Position numbers and translations under genes: made by a program
The notes under the pieces: generated by a model
The model's input: only the letters and a program-made list of their open reading frames with translations
What the model was told of the DNA's origin: nothing
Databases searched by the model: none
Shown: piece by piece, positions 18,863 to 27,640 of the stretch
Position numbering within the stretch: position 1 is the first letter of the stretch
Layout: each line of letters starts with the position of its first letter
From: an uncultured Prochlorococcus sp.
Lineage (GTDB): Bacteria; Cyanobacteriota; Cyanobacteriia; PCC-6307; Cyanobiaceae
Length of the DNA: 36,399 nt
Reading direction: 5' to 3'
Assembly (NCBI RefSeq): GCF_902616385.1
Contig: NZ_CACMSM010000014.1
Location: 1 to 36,399, forward strand

Positions 18863-20650
18863 TTGATCAAGGTTGAGAAAGTAAAAAAGAAAAAAGATTC
18901 TGCAAAGGAAGAAACAGTTTGTTTGGCAAATGGACTAGAAGTTTCTAAATTTGAAAATTTTAAAAAAAGTAGCCAATTTCTTAAAGAACCACTTGCTACA
19001 GAATTAGTCAATGAGAGTGATCATTTTACCAATGATGCTGTTCAGTTATTAAAATTTCATGGTAGTTATCAACAAGATAACAGGGAAAATAGAAGGCCCG
19101 GCAAAAGTAAAGATTGGCAAATGATGCTTAGGTTAAGAAGTCCGGGCGGTGAAATCCCTGGGAATTTATTTTTAGCATTAGATGAATTATCTGACAAACT
19201 AGGTAATGGAACACTTAGGGCCACTACAAGACAAGCTTTTCAAATGCATGGAATTAGAAAGGAAAACCTAAAGGAAGTAATTCAAACAATAGTAAATTCA
19301 ATGGGCTCCACACTAGCTGCATGTGGGGACATAAACAGAAACGTTATGGCCCCTGCGGCTCCATTTGATTCGTCAGAATATAATATTGCAAGAGCATTAG
19401 CAAAGAAAGTTGCAGATCTTCTCACCCCAATGGCTGGGCAAGGCACTTTTTTAGAGCTTTGGGCTGATGGAGATTTAGAGTACACCATAAAGCCTGACAA
19501 AGATATTGAAGCAATTAGGAAGCTCCAATTCAAAAATAATGTTTTTAGTGGAATAAAAGATGAGCCTCTTTATGGTTCAACTTATTTACCGAGAAAATTC
19601 AAATGTGCCGTGACAGTTCCTGGGGACAATTCTGTTGACCTTCTCACCAATGACATAGGCATAGTTGCCTTTACTTCTAAAGATGGAAACCTAGAAGGAT
19701 GCAACTTCTATGTTGGAGGTGGTATGGGTCGAACACATAATAATGAGGAGACCTTTGCCAGAATTGCAGATCCACTTGGATATGTTGAAGAACCTGATGT
19801 TTATGAATTAATACAAAGCATTGTGGCTATTCAAAGAGATTATGGTGATAGAAAATCAAGAAAAAATTCGAGAATGAAATATCTTCTTCATAGAAAAGGT
19901 ATTAAATGGTTCAAGAAGATACTTTCTGATAAGTATTTCAAAAAAGAAATTAAAAAAATTAGAAAAGAACCTGATAAGGTTCTTATTGATTACCTAGGTT
20001 GGCATAAACAAAATAAAACCTCCCATTTCGTAGGTTTACCATTATTGTCAGGAAGATTATCTGGAGAGAAGAAGAATACCATCACAAGTATTGTTAAAAA
20101 ATATAATTTAGATTTAAGACTCACACCTAATCAAGATATTTTACTTTGTAATATCCCCAATAAAAACAAAGGTGAAATTCAAAAATCTCTATCAAAAATT
20201 GGATACGAAAATTTAGAAAACATTAATGAAATACAAAGACACGCTTTAGCTTGTCCTGCTTTACCACTTTGTGGTCTTGCAATGACTGAAGCTGAAAGAA
20301 TATTACCTGATGTACTAAAAAGGATTGAAAATTTACTATTAGATCTAAAAATACAAAAGACAATATTATTCAGAATGACAGGATGTCCGAATGGATGCAC
20401 CAGGCCTTATATGGCTGAATTAGCACTTGTTGGAAGTGGGCAAAACAAATACCAATTGTGGTTGGGGGGCAGTAAAAATCTACAAAGGCTTGCTAAACCA
20501 TTTTTACAAAGAATGGAACTTAATGATTTAGAAAAAACTCTTCAACCATTACTTGATAATTGGAAGAGTAATTTGGATTTGGATTTCGGAGATTTTATAA
20601 ATTCTCAAGATGAGAATTATATATTAAATTTACTAAATGAAAATCAATAG
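18863..20650 (+). CDS. sir: Ferredoxin-sulfite reductase
   Basis: This enzyme reduces sulfite to sulfide with six electrons from ferredoxin, using siroheme and a 4Fe-4S cluster. It has 595 residues. The cluster ligands are C464 and C470 (ACPALPLCGLAMTEAER) and C508 and C512 (TGCPNGCTRPYMAEL). Upstream sit LRSPGGEIPGN and RATTRQAFQMHGI of the first half-repeat. Length and sequence favour sulfite over nitrite reductase, and no nitrate-assimilation gene is near. The start is TTG at 18863; no ATG or GTG lies in frame between it and the upstream stop at 18833, so the TTG or a slightly later non-ATG start is used. It is divergent from glyS, and its stop is 3 bp from that of the VanX-like gene. Confidence 0.93.
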   Translation: MIKVEKVKKKKDSAKEETVCLANGLEVSKFENFKKSSQFLKEPLATELVNESDHFTNDAVQLLKFHGSYQQDNRENRRPGKSKDWQMMLRLRSPGGEIPGNLFLALDELSDKLGNGTLRATTRQAFQMHGIRKENLKEVIQTIVNSMGSTLAACGDINRNVMAPAAPFDSSEYNIARALAKKVADLLTPMAGQGTFLELWADGDLEYTIKPDKDIEAIRKLQFKNNVFSGIKDEPLYGSTYLPRKFKCAVTVPGDNSVDLLTNDIGIVAFTSKDGNLEGCNFYVGGGMGRTHNNEETFARIADPLGYVEEPDVYELIQSIVAIQRDYGDRKSRKNSRMKYLLHRKGIKWFKKILSDKYFKKEIKKIRKEPDKVLIDYLGWHKQNKTSHFVGLPLLSGRLSGEKKNTITSIVKKYNLDLRLTPNQDILLCNIPNKNKGEIQKSLSKIGYENLENINEIQRHALACPALPLCGLAMTEAERILPDVLKRIENLLLDLKIQKTILFRMTGCPNGCTRPYMAELALVGSGQNKYQLWLGGSKNLQRLAKPFLQRMELNDLEKTLQPLLDNWKSNLDLDFGDFINSQDENYILNLLNENQ

Positions 20651-20653
20651 ATT

Positions 20654-21337
20654 TTAAATTTTTCCATAGAGGGCATTTGCTTTTTTATTTTTCCAAGCCC
20701 ATAATTGATCACCATAACTAAAATGCCACCATTCATTAGGATGTTGAGCAAATCCGAATTTTGTCATAATTTCTCTTAATAAATTTCTTCTACTATTCCA
20801 AATAATTGCTCCTTCATTCTTTATGTTTCTATAAAAATAAGGATTCGAGGTCTCATCCATTTGATCAACCATGCTTCCCATTTCAACAAGATTTCCATCT
20901 TTATCTGATAAACAAACATCCAATGCACCCCCAGTTGAATGAGGAGGAGGACACCTAGTGTCATGAGAAGGATATGCCCAAAATTTTTCAACTTTTTTTA
21001 AAATGGATGGATAAGATTTTATATTTTCAAAAGAAATATCAATATCAGATTTTTCACACTCTAATAAAAATGCTCTTTGAAACATAAATTCCTGGACTTC
21101 TAAAGGTCTCCAACTGTCATAAATTAAAAGGTTAAAACTACTCTTTGATATCAAATAATCATTTACTTTTACTAATCTATTTACAACCTCCTCTCTTAAT
21201 TTCCAAATAGAATTTTTATCTTTGTAAGGTGCTCCTAAATGTAAGTAAGGGTGGGGATCTAAAAACTTTAGGCAGCTAGGTATAGCTATTAATTTTTCTC
21301 CATTATCTTTAATTGGTATTTTATTCCAAATTTTCAA
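20654..21337 (-). CDS. D-alanyl-D-alanine dipeptidase, VanX/DdpX-like (peptidase M15D)
   Basis: This 227-residue enzyme would cleave free D-Ala-D-Ala. The family residues are in place: YDSWRP with R77, PHSTGGALDVCL giving zinc ligands H133 and D140, and NEWWHFSYG giving E202 (general base) and H205. The spacing parallels VanX. No clear signal peptide is seen, so a cytoplasmic location is likely, consistent with recycling of D-Ala during starvation as proposed for DdpX. It is the last gene of the long leftward run, 57 bp after recG, and meets sir tail to tail with 3 bp between stops. Resistance genes are absent nearby. Confidence 0.92.
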   Translation of the reverse strand: MKIWNKIPIKDNGEKLIAIPSCLKFLDPHPYLHLGAPYKDKNSIWKLREEVVNRLVKVNDYLISKSSFNLLIYDSWRPLEVQEFMFQRAFLLECEKSDIDISFENIKSYPSILKKVEKFWAYPSHDTRCPPPHSTGGALDVCLSDKDGNLVEMGSMVDQMDETSNPYFYRNIKNEGAIIWNSRRNLLREIMTKFGFAQHPNEWWHFSYGDQLWAWKNKKANALYGKI

Positions 21338-21394
21338 TTGAAATTTGCAATTGATTTATGGTGGCATATATATCAAAAATTACAATGATAGTTT

Positions 21395-23851
21395 TCAATT
21401 TAAGAAATCATGAATGAATTTATTATCAGAATTATCAATAAGTATATTCCTTAAAACATTATTTTCTTTTAAATCAGGATCATCACTAACAATCTTAATA
21501 GCCTCTTCACGAGCCTTATCAATAAGAAATTTATTGTTAGGTAAATTGTCCAGTACAAAATCAGGCAATCCGGATTGTCTATATCCTAAAATCTGGCCTG
21601 GACCTCTAAGCTCCAAGTCTTTTTCAGCAATATAAAAGCCATCATTAGATTGTTGCAAAACACAAAGTCGTTTATTTTCTAGTCCATTTTTATCGGGGGT
21701 TACCAAATAACAAAAAGATTTTGTTGATCCTCTTCCAACTCTCCCCCTTAATTGATGTAGCTGGGACAATCCAAATCTGTCCGAATTATAAATAATCATA
21801 ATTGTGGCGTTAGGCACATCAATACCAACCTCAATTACTGTGGTTGAAACCAATATATTAATTTCATTCTTTAAAAAAGAATTAATTACTTCATTCTTTT
21901 CTTGTGAACTTAATTTACCATGTAATAATCCAACTTTTTTGTTAAAAAAGACCTCTTTTGATAAATGTTTAAATGTTTTCTTTGCGGAGCTTAAATTCAT
22001 TTTTTCTGAATCTTCTATAAGTGGCAAAATCACATAAGCTTGCTTTCCCTTATTGATCTCATCTTCAACAATCTTGAACAAGTTAGTTAAATCATCTTCT
22101 GAAATTATTTTTGTTGTTATGGGAACTCTCCCAGGTGGGAGTTCTGTAATTTGACTTACATCTAAATCACCATAAATAGAAAGCGCAAGAGTTCTTGGAA
22201 TTGGTGTCGCTGTCATTGATAATAAGTTAGTATTTTCTCCTTTATTTAGTAATCTATTTCTTTGAGTAACTCCAAATCTATGTTGTTCATCAATTACAAC
22301 CATGCCTAATGCATTAAAGATAACTTTATCCTCAAATAATGCATGAGTACCTACGAGAATATCAACTAATCCATTTTTCAAATTAGAGAAAATTTCTTTT
22401 CTCTTTTTTTGAGGAGTATTCCCAGTAAGTAGTTCAACAGAAACTAAAAGGGGATTCAAATATTTTAATAAATTTTTATAATGCTGTTCTGCCAATACCT
22501 CAGTTGGGACCATAAATGCACCTTGCAGGTTTTTTTCAATGACAAGTAAAAGAGACGCTATTGCAATTATAGTTTTACCGCTTCCCACATCTCCCTGAAG
22601 CAATCTAGACATTGGTACGGGATTAGATAAATCTTTCTTAATTTCATTTAAAACATTTTCTTGAGATTTTGTTAATTCAAAAGGAAAAGTATTTAAAAAT
22701 TCTTTTAATAAAGATTTCTTTTGTGGTAATTGTTGGGAAGTTACATTTTTATTTGTCTTTCTTTTTCTAAGTAGGAACTTTATTTGAAGTAGGAATAACT
22801 CATCAAAAACCAATCGTTTTTTTGACTCAATAAGTGCCTGTTGTGTTGGTGGGAAGTGAATATTAATCAACGACTCTCCTTTTGATAATAAAGATAATGA
22901 ATCAAGTTGCTTTTTATTTAAAATTTCTGGATATTCCTTTGCATAAATTAGTACCTTTTTCATAAGTTTTATAAAACTCATATTTGATAGAGCTTCACCT
23001 AATGAATACAAGGGTAATATTTTGCCTGAGAAATTAAAATTATCATTGTTATCCTTAAGAATTTCAATCTGCGGATCTACAAAAGTTTTTCCATACTCTG
23101 TCAATTTAACCTTACCGGAAATTGCTAATTTGGTTCCAGGAATATACAAAGATTTTTGTGATGTGAAGAAGGAGTAAGATCTAAATCTTTTTCCTAAAAA
23201 AAACTTTGTAACTTTTATTGAAGACGTTTCATCAGAAACTACAATATTCATTATTGATAAATTATTATTTTTTTTACTCTTATGAATATAAAATCTTTTA
23301 ATGTTTGCGATGCACGTGTATAAATTATCTGGTTTTAAATTTATTATCTTAACTCTATTTGTATAGTCTAGATATGTTCGTGGGAAATAATTAATTAGAT
23401 CTTTTATATGAAATATCCCTAATTCATTAAGCTTATTTTTATAAACTTTTCCTACATTTTTTATTAATGAAATATCCGAATCAAAAGACAAACTTGAATC
23501 AGCTTTACTCAGAAAAACATTATTGTTAATACTATTAGAACTTTCTATTTCTAAAGTTTTACCTAGTTTATAAAGATTTTTTCTTGTATCTATAATTAAC
23601 CTTTTTCTTTGATTTTCATCTAATTTATTATATTCATTATATTTTTTAGAAAATTCATAAAATATCCTTAAATATTCGTCTGAGATATTTAGATTATCTA
23701 GTCTTTTTAATGATTCATGCAAATAATCATTAAAATACTTCTCTCTTCCTAAAGTATTAATAAATTTGTTTTCAGTTTCAATAGTAAGAGATTTTTGAAG
23801 AGGTCTTATCCAATCTTTAATTAATTTATTATTATTCTCGCTAATAGTCAC
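21395..23851 (-). CDS. recG: ATP-dependent DNA helicase RecG
   Basis: This helicase remodels stalled forks and branched DNA by fork reversal. It has 818 residues, longer than the roughly 690 of E. coli because of an N-terminal extension of about 130 residues, which is common in cyanobacterial RecG. The wedge (OB-fold) domain follows around residues 170-270. Helicase motif I is GDVGSGKT (420-427), motif II DEQH (521-524), motif III SMTATPIPRTLA, and the C-terminal motifs VSTTVIEVGIDVPNAT and QLHQLRGRVGRG are intact. The TRG-like end ELRGPGQILGYRQSGLP is also present. It is 22 bp after the Asn-rich unknown gene on the same strand. Confidence 0.97.
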   Translation of the reverse strand: MTISENNNKLIKDWIRPLQKSLTIETENKFINTLGREKYFNDYLHESLKRLDNLNISDEYLRIFYEFSKKYNEYNKLDENQRKRLIIDTRKNLYKLGKTLEIESSNSINNNVFLSKADSSLSFDSDISLIKNVGKVYKNKLNELGIFHIKDLINYFPRTYLDYTNRVKIINLKPDNLYTCIANIKRFYIHKSKKNNNLSIMNIVVSDETSSIKVTKFFLGKRFRSYSFFTSQKSLYIPGTKLAISGKVKLTEYGKTFVDPQIEILKDNNDNFNFSGKILPLYSLGEALSNMSFIKLMKKVLIYAKEYPEILNKKQLDSLSLLSKGESLINIHFPPTQQALIESKKRLVFDELFLLQIKFLLRKRKTNKNVTSQQLPQKKSLLKEFLNTFPFELTKSQENVLNEIKKDLSNPVPMSRLLQGDVGSGKTIIAIASLLLVIEKNLQGAFMVPTEVLAEQHYKNLLKYLNPLLVSVELLTGNTPQKKRKEIFSNLKNGLVDILVGTHALFEDKVIFNALGMVVIDEQHRFGVTQRNRLLNKGENTNLLSMTATPIPRTLALSIYGDLDVSQITELPPGRVPITTKIISEDDLTNLFKIVEDEINKGKQAYVILPLIEDSEKMNLSSAKKTFKHLSKEVFFNKKVGLLHGKLSSQEKNEVINSFLKNEINILVSTTVIEVGIDVPNATIMIIYNSDRFGLSQLHQLRGRVGRGSTKSFCYLVTPDKNGLENKRLCVLQQSNDGFYIAEKDLELRGPGQILGYRQSGLPDFVLDNLPNNKFLIDKAREEAIKIVSDDPDLKENNVLRNILIDNSDNKFIHDFLN

Positions 23852-23873
23852 ATTTGAAAAAAGAGTTATTTTT

Positions 23874-25028
23874 TCAACGTATCTTATTCAAAGTTATTTC
23901 TTTTTGCCTCCAATATGTCTCTTTTTTAATCAAACGCTGAAATTGATTTTTTAGCTCATATATTTTGTTCCTTTGAATAGAAAGATTTAAATTTTCAAAC
24001 TCTAACTCAACAGTAGATATATTGAAGAAAATAATGCAAGGAAAATCATTACCGATTAATGATGAGCGATTTAAGTTTAATTCGAAATTAATAACAAAAG
24101 GATATGGATGTTTTATCATAAAATTTTTGCCTACTAAGTAATCAAAGGTATCTTTAGATATCATCTTTTTTATTAGATTTGCCTTGTATAATTCTTGATT
24201 AATATTATATGAAAGATTCAATAGTAAATTTTCCAATGACTTGTCTATTAAATCAAAATCATTAAAAATCTGATTTTTGGGTAAATTATCCATTTGATTG
24301 ATATTTTCTTTTTCTTGATATCTTGTTTTTTCCACCTTTTCCTCTCCTATTAATTCAAGTAAGGAGGAAATAAATTGTTTTTCAACTCCTAAATTTTCAA
24401 AAATATTGTTTTTAGATAAATAATTATTATTTTGGTTTTTATCTAAATCAAGTGATACGAATCTCTCAAAATTTTGAGCTCGATAATATTCAGAAGTATT
24501 TGATAAGTCTTCAGTAATCTCGAACTGAATTGGTTCTTTTAATTGAAAACCATCTTCATATTGAAATTTTTCTTTTTGATGATCATTTATTTTGGTGGAA
24601 CTATCAAAAATAGTAAAATTAATTTCCTTATTCATATTTTCTTCAATTTCATTTATCTTTAATTGTTCTACTGTTAAAAAGGGCAAATTCGTAAATATTA
24701 ATTTACTTATTTTTTTTTCAAAAAGACTATAGGATTTATTTTCATTTAAGAAATTATTATTAATTATAGGGTAACTATATATTTGATTAAGGCCTTTTTC
24801 TACAGAGATGAGAAGTAGATCTCTTACTAGATTAAGATAAAGTTCATATTCCCTATAGATATTTCTAGTTAATATTCTTTTTTGTATATCTGCTCTCTCT
24901 AATTGAGAATTAATTTTATCAGTATCTATGTAATTATTGAAATTATTCAAATCATTCAAGTGACTATTTTGTTTGCATTGATGCGACCTCTTCAGCAAAG
25001 TCCATCTGATTTTTTTCGATACCTTCAC
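23874..25028 (-). CDS. Asn-rich protein of unknown function between tsf and recG
   Basis: I do not recognise this protein. Read from the ATG at 25028 it has 384 residues, but the first 22 codons overlap the end of tsf in another frame. A TTG at 24959-24957, just past the tsf stop, would give 361 residues and is an equally good start. The product is rich in Asn, Ile, Lys, Glu and Leu, and mostly helical by eye. Residues 70-330 look low in complexity, and a more structured C-terminal part contains [20 protein letters not shown] and a mixed-charge helix [19 protein letters not shown]. No signal peptide, membrane segment or catalytic motif is seen. It is probably co-transcribed with rpsB-tsf and recG. 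Confidence 0.7.
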   Translation of the reverse strand: MKVSKKIRWTLLKRSHQCKQNSHLNDLNNFNNYIDTDKINSQLERADIQKRILTRNIYREYELYLNLVRDLLLISVEKGLNQIYSYPIINNNFLNENKSYSLFEKKISKLIFTNLPFLTVEQLKINEIEENMNKEINFTIFDSSTKINDHQKEKFQYEDGFQLKEPIQFEITEDLSNTSEYYRAQNFERFVSLDLDKNQNNNYLSKNNIFENLGVEKQFISSLLELIGEEKVEKTRYQEKENINQMDNLPKNQIFNDFDLIDKSLENLLLNLSYNINQELYKANLIKKMISKDTFDYLVGKNFMIKHPYPFVINFELNLNRSSLIGNDFPCIIFFNISTVELEFENLNLSIQRNKIYELKNQFQRLIKKETYWRQKEITLNKIR

Positions 25029-25620
25029 CCAATGTATATCGTGTAAAGCGTCTTACTTTGATATTTTCCCCAATTTTTGCAGCTGCTTGTTTAACAAGGT
25101 CCTCAACTGTTAGAGAACTATCTTTAATGTAGGGTTGTGAAAGCAAAACAAGCTCATTAAGTCTTTTTGCTATTCTCCCTTCAACTATTTTTTCTTTAAT
25201 TTGTTCTGGTTTTCCAGATAAATCATCCCTACCCATTTCAATCTGCTTTTCTTTTTCCACAACATCTTCAGGTATTTCGTCAATTGATACATACTCAACA
25301 TTCGGGCATGCTGCTACTTGCATTGAGACATCCTTCAACAGAGATTGGAATATATCGCCTCTAGCAACGAAATCAGTTTCACAATTTAACTCTAGTAAAA
25401 CTCCGACTCTTGATCCAGTATGAATATAACTACCAATTGAACCTTCGGCCGCTACTCTTCCCGATTTCTTTTCAGCACTAGCTATTCCTTTCTTCCTTAA
25501 CCATTCCAAAGCTTTATCTAGATTTCCTTCAGTTTCGTTAAGTGCTTTTTTGCAGTCCATCATTCCTGCACCAGTTTTGTCTCTAAGATCTTTTACAAGT
25601 TTTGCTGTAATGTTTCCCAT
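24964..25620 (-). CDS. tsf: Elongation factor Ts
   Basis: This is the nucleotide-exchange factor for EF-Tu. It has 218 residues, the short form found in cyanobacteria and many bacteria. The N-terminal UBA-like domain holds [19 protein letters not shown] (9-27), and the core starts with the TDFVAR motif (82-87) that contacts EF-Tu. The rest of the dimerisation region is present in the compact form. It follows rpsB by 44 bp, the near-universal rpsB-tsf order, and probably shares its control through the rpsB leader. Its 3' end may overlap the next gene if that gene starts at its first ATG. Confidence 0.98.
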   Translation of the reverse strand: MGNITAKLVKDLRDKTGAGMMDCKKALNETEGNLDKALEWLRKKGIASAEKKSGRVAAEGSIGSYIHTGSRVGVLLELNCETDFVARGDIFQSLLKDVSMQVAACPNVEYVSIDEIPEDVVEKEKQIEMGRDDLSGKPEQIKEKIVEGRIAKRLNELVLLSQPYIKDSSLTVEDLVKQAAAKIGENIKVRRFTRYTLGEGIEKNQMDFAEEVASMQTK

Positions 25621-25664
25621 TTGAAGTAATAAAAAATAGTGAATAGTAAGTTTTAAATTGGAAT

Positions 25665-26369
25665 TTAATTTTTTCTTTCGGCATTAGAGCCCTTTCTACC
25701 CTCATTTATGGCATCTGCAAGTCTTCCTAAAATAAGTTGCACAGATCTAACGGCATCATCGTTACAGGGAATTGGAACTTCACACAAATCCGGATCGCAA
25801 TTTGTATCCAACATTGATACTAATGAGATATCTAATTTTCTAGCTTCTAATACTGCATTAGATTCTCTTCTCTGATCAACCAATACAACTACATCTGGTA
25901 ATCTTCTCATACCCTTAAGTCCACCTAAGTATTTTTGCAATCTTTCAAGTTCTCTCCTTAATACTGCAGCTTCTTTTTTAGGCCTCATTGCTATTGAACC
26001 ACTACTATCCATTCTTTCTAGATCCTTTAATCTTTCAATCCTAGCTTTCATTGTTGTCCAATTAGTCAACATCCCTCCAAGCCATCTTTGATTTACATAT
26101 GCAGCTCCACAGCGTGTAGCTTCCTGAGCTACTACATCTGATGCTTGTTTTTTTGTACCGACAAATAGGAAACGTTTACCGCTTTTTGCTGCGTTTCTAG
26201 TCCATTTATATGCATTGTTCATACACAATGCTGTTTTAACAAGATCAATAATATGCACTCCATTTCTCGCGCAATATATATACTTAGACATCTTGGGATT
26301 CCAACGTCTAGTTTGATGCCCAAAATGAGCACCAGCTTCCATCATTTCTGATAGTGATACAACAGCCAT
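25665..26369 (-). CDS. rpsB: 30S ribosomal protein S2
   Basis: This ribosomal protein lies at the 30S head-body junction and is needed for S1 binding in many bacteria. It has 234 residues. The signature [19 protein letters not shown] (9-27) and later [13 protein letters not shown] and [10 protein letters not shown] are classic for S2, as is [19 protein letters not shown]. The ATG at 26369 gives the standard N-terminus. It has an unusual 5' leader with two interleaved helices (see the leader entry), and the nearest strong Shine-Dalgarno, GGAGG, sits 25 nt before the ATG, too far for normal use unless RNA folding brings it close. tsf follows after 44 bp. Confidence 0.98.
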   Translation of the reverse strand: MAVVSLSEMMEAGAHFGHQTRRWNPKMSKYIYCARNGVHIIDLVKTALCMNNAYKWTRNAAKSGKRFLFVGTKKQASDVVAQEATRCGAAYVNQRWLGGMLTNWTTMKARIERLKDLERMDSSGSIAMRPKKEAAVLRRELERLQKYLGGLKGMRRLPDVVVLVDQRRESNAVLEARKLDISLVSMLDTNCDPDLCEVPIPCNDDAVRSVQLILGRLADAINEGRKGSNAERKN

Positions 26370-26446
26370 AATTTAATAAAAGGTTTCGGGTTAGCCTCCA
26401 TCTGACGGGGAATTAACATTAATAATTCACCCGAAACTGTCAGATG
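26370..26446 (-). promoter_or_regulatory. Structured rpsB 5' leader, pseudoknot-like, candidate S2 autoregulatory element
   Basis: Read 5' to 3' on the minus strand: helix 1 is CATCTGAC (26446-26439) pairing with GTCAGATG (26406-26399), 8 bp. Helix 2 is GTTTCGGGT (26437-26429) pairing with ACCCGAAAC (26391-26383), 9 bp. Their halves alternate 1-2-1-2, the order of an H-type pseudoknot, with a 1-nt first loop. Inside helix 1 a hairpin GAATTA (26428-26423), loop TTAATGT, TAATTC (26415-26410) extends by CGGG with CCCG past a one-base bulge and competes with helix 2. A GGAGG at 26399-26395 lies between the helix halves. Autoregulation of rpsB-tsf by S2 is known in gamma-proteobacteria; here it is inference from position and structure. 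Confidence 0.7.
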
Positions 26447-26465
26447 TGTGAAATTTATTTCAATT

Positions 26466-26471
26466 ATTCTA
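26466..26471 (-). promoter_or_regulatory. Possible -10 hexamer for rpsB-tsf
   Basis: TAGAAT on the minus strand lies about 20 nt upstream of the structured leader and would place the transcript start near 26459, leaving a leader of about 90 nt that contains both helices. No good -35 is seen at the right distance, so this is a weak call. Confidence 0.25.
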
Positions 26472-26499
26472 GCAAGTGATGTGTATTTCTAAAAGTTTT

Positions 26500-27411
26500 T
26501 TATCTTGATTTGGTTAACTGTTTAATGTAAATCATATTTAGAGGGATCCTAAGTATTTCAAGTGCAAGTCTATTTCTTCTTATATGTACTAGGAATCTTA
26601 ATAAAGGAAGGATTCTATCAACACTGATTAGTCCTCCCAAGCAAAGAATTTGCCAAAGTAAATTATGGAGAGGAGTTAATTGAATCATAAATCTAACCCT
26701 TAAATTTGGGTGTTTCTTATAAAACACTAAAGCCATTTTTGCTCTCTCTTTTTCTTGAGCTATTAATGAATCTATTTGTTCGCAATTAAATGGCGGATGC
26801 CAATGAAAACCTACTGCATTTGGACATCTAATTAATTTTGTCCCAATTTTTTTTAATCTTTCTCCAAGTTCTAAATCCTCCCAACCGTAAAGACTAAATG
26901 AAGTATCAAATAATCCCACACTTAAAATCAATTCCTTTGATATCGCTACATTCCCAGTAGCAAAGTATGCAAAAGAAGTGTCCATTATTTTATGTGTTTC
27001 ACTCTGAGGATTAAGAAAATTAGATGTATTGACTACCGAGCCATAGGTAAAACATTTCTTATCATTTTTGCTCCAAGAGGCAAGTAATTTTTCTACGTGG
27101 CAATTTATAAAATTGTCTAAAACAATAAGATCACTATCAATGAATATAATAATTTTATATTTTGACTTAATTACTCCCAGATTTCTTCCAAGTGCAGGCC
27201 CTCCATGTTCTTGCTGAAATAGAACAACGTGTGGGAGATTAGCTTTGTTTTTATTTATCCATGAGGTTGTGCCATCAGTTGACCCATCATCAACTACTAT
27301 AACTTCATAATTACTGATATTTGTATTTAATTTTTGATTCTCAAGGGCAAATAGACATTTCTCTAATATAGGTAATCTATTGTAAGTTGGTATAACAATA
27401 CTTACATTCAT
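26500..27411 (-). CDS. Family 2 glycosyltransferase
   Basis: This 303-residue enzyme has a GT-A fold. The N-terminus VSIVIPTYNRLPILEKCL (3-20), VIVVDDGSTDGT (38-49), GGPALGRNLGV (70-80) and the metal-binding DSD (92-94) are the usual GT2 landmarks. A second motif, YGWEDLELGERL (174-185), is typical of the galactosyltransferase-like C-terminal part that positions the acceptor and holds a catalytic acid. A hydrophobic patch near residues 240-270 may make it membrane-associated. The donor and acceptor sugars cannot be told; cell-envelope polysaccharide is the likely target. It is followed by rpsB and preceded by the 49-aa gene, with a 61-bp gap, so its link to the dev operon is uncertain. Confidence 0.9.
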   Translation of the reverse strand: MNVSIVIPTYNRLPILEKCLFALENQKLNTNISNYEVIVVDDGSTDGTTSWINKNKANLPHVVLFQQEHGGPALGRNLGVIKSKYKIIIFIDSDLIVLDNFINCHVEKLLASWSKNDKKCFTYGSVVNTSNFLNPQSETHKIMDTSFAYFATGNVAISKELILSVGLFDTSFSLYGWEDLELGERLKKIGTKLIRCPNAVGFHWHPPFNCEQIDSLIAQEKERAKMALVFYKKHPNLRVRFMIQLTPLHNLLWQILCLGGLISVDRILPLLRFLVHIRRNRLALEILRIPLNMIYIKQLTKSR

Positions 27412-27472
27412 GATTATGTCTTAAATATGCATAATGTATTAAATTCCAAAATATAAAAATAAAAAATATTCC

Positions 27473-27622
27473 CTAATCAGCTGCGCCGCCATTATTTGCT
27501 GTACCTGTAACGTTTCCACCATCAGGTCTTCCATCAGTTCTTAATTTTCTTTTTTTGAATTTTCTAGCATAGGCTCTATTCCGTTCCTGCTTTTCTTTTT
27601 TTAGATTCCTTCTCTTAGACAT
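27473..27622 (-). CDS. 49-aa highly basic small protein, unknown function
   Basis: ATG at 27622-27620 to TAG at 27475-27473 gives 49 residues. The first 28 are very basic: MSKRRNLKKEKQERNRAYAR, then KFKKRKLR. The tail is Gly/Asn/Ala-rich and ends GGAAD. The shape resembles small nucleic-acid- or ribosome-binding proteins, but I cannot name it. The gene sits 18 bp after devA on the same strand and 61 bp before the glycosyltransferase. Evidence for coding: it fills most of the devA-glycosyltransferase gap, its codons avoid stops, and its base composition is more G+C-rich than the flanking spacers, especially in the tail. No Shine-Dalgarno is clear. Confidence 0.68.
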   Translation of the reverse strand: MSKRRNLKKEKQERNRAYARKFKKRKLRTDGRPDGGNVTGTANNGGAAD

Positions 27623-27640
27623 AAAATTTTTAACTTTTAA

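Noticed and set aside
14467-21337. Vancomycin-type resistance locus (VanY and VanX homologues)
   Set aside because: No VanH, VanA-type ligase, or VanRS regulator is present, and the two genes are 5.5 kb apart among housekeeping genes on mixed strands.
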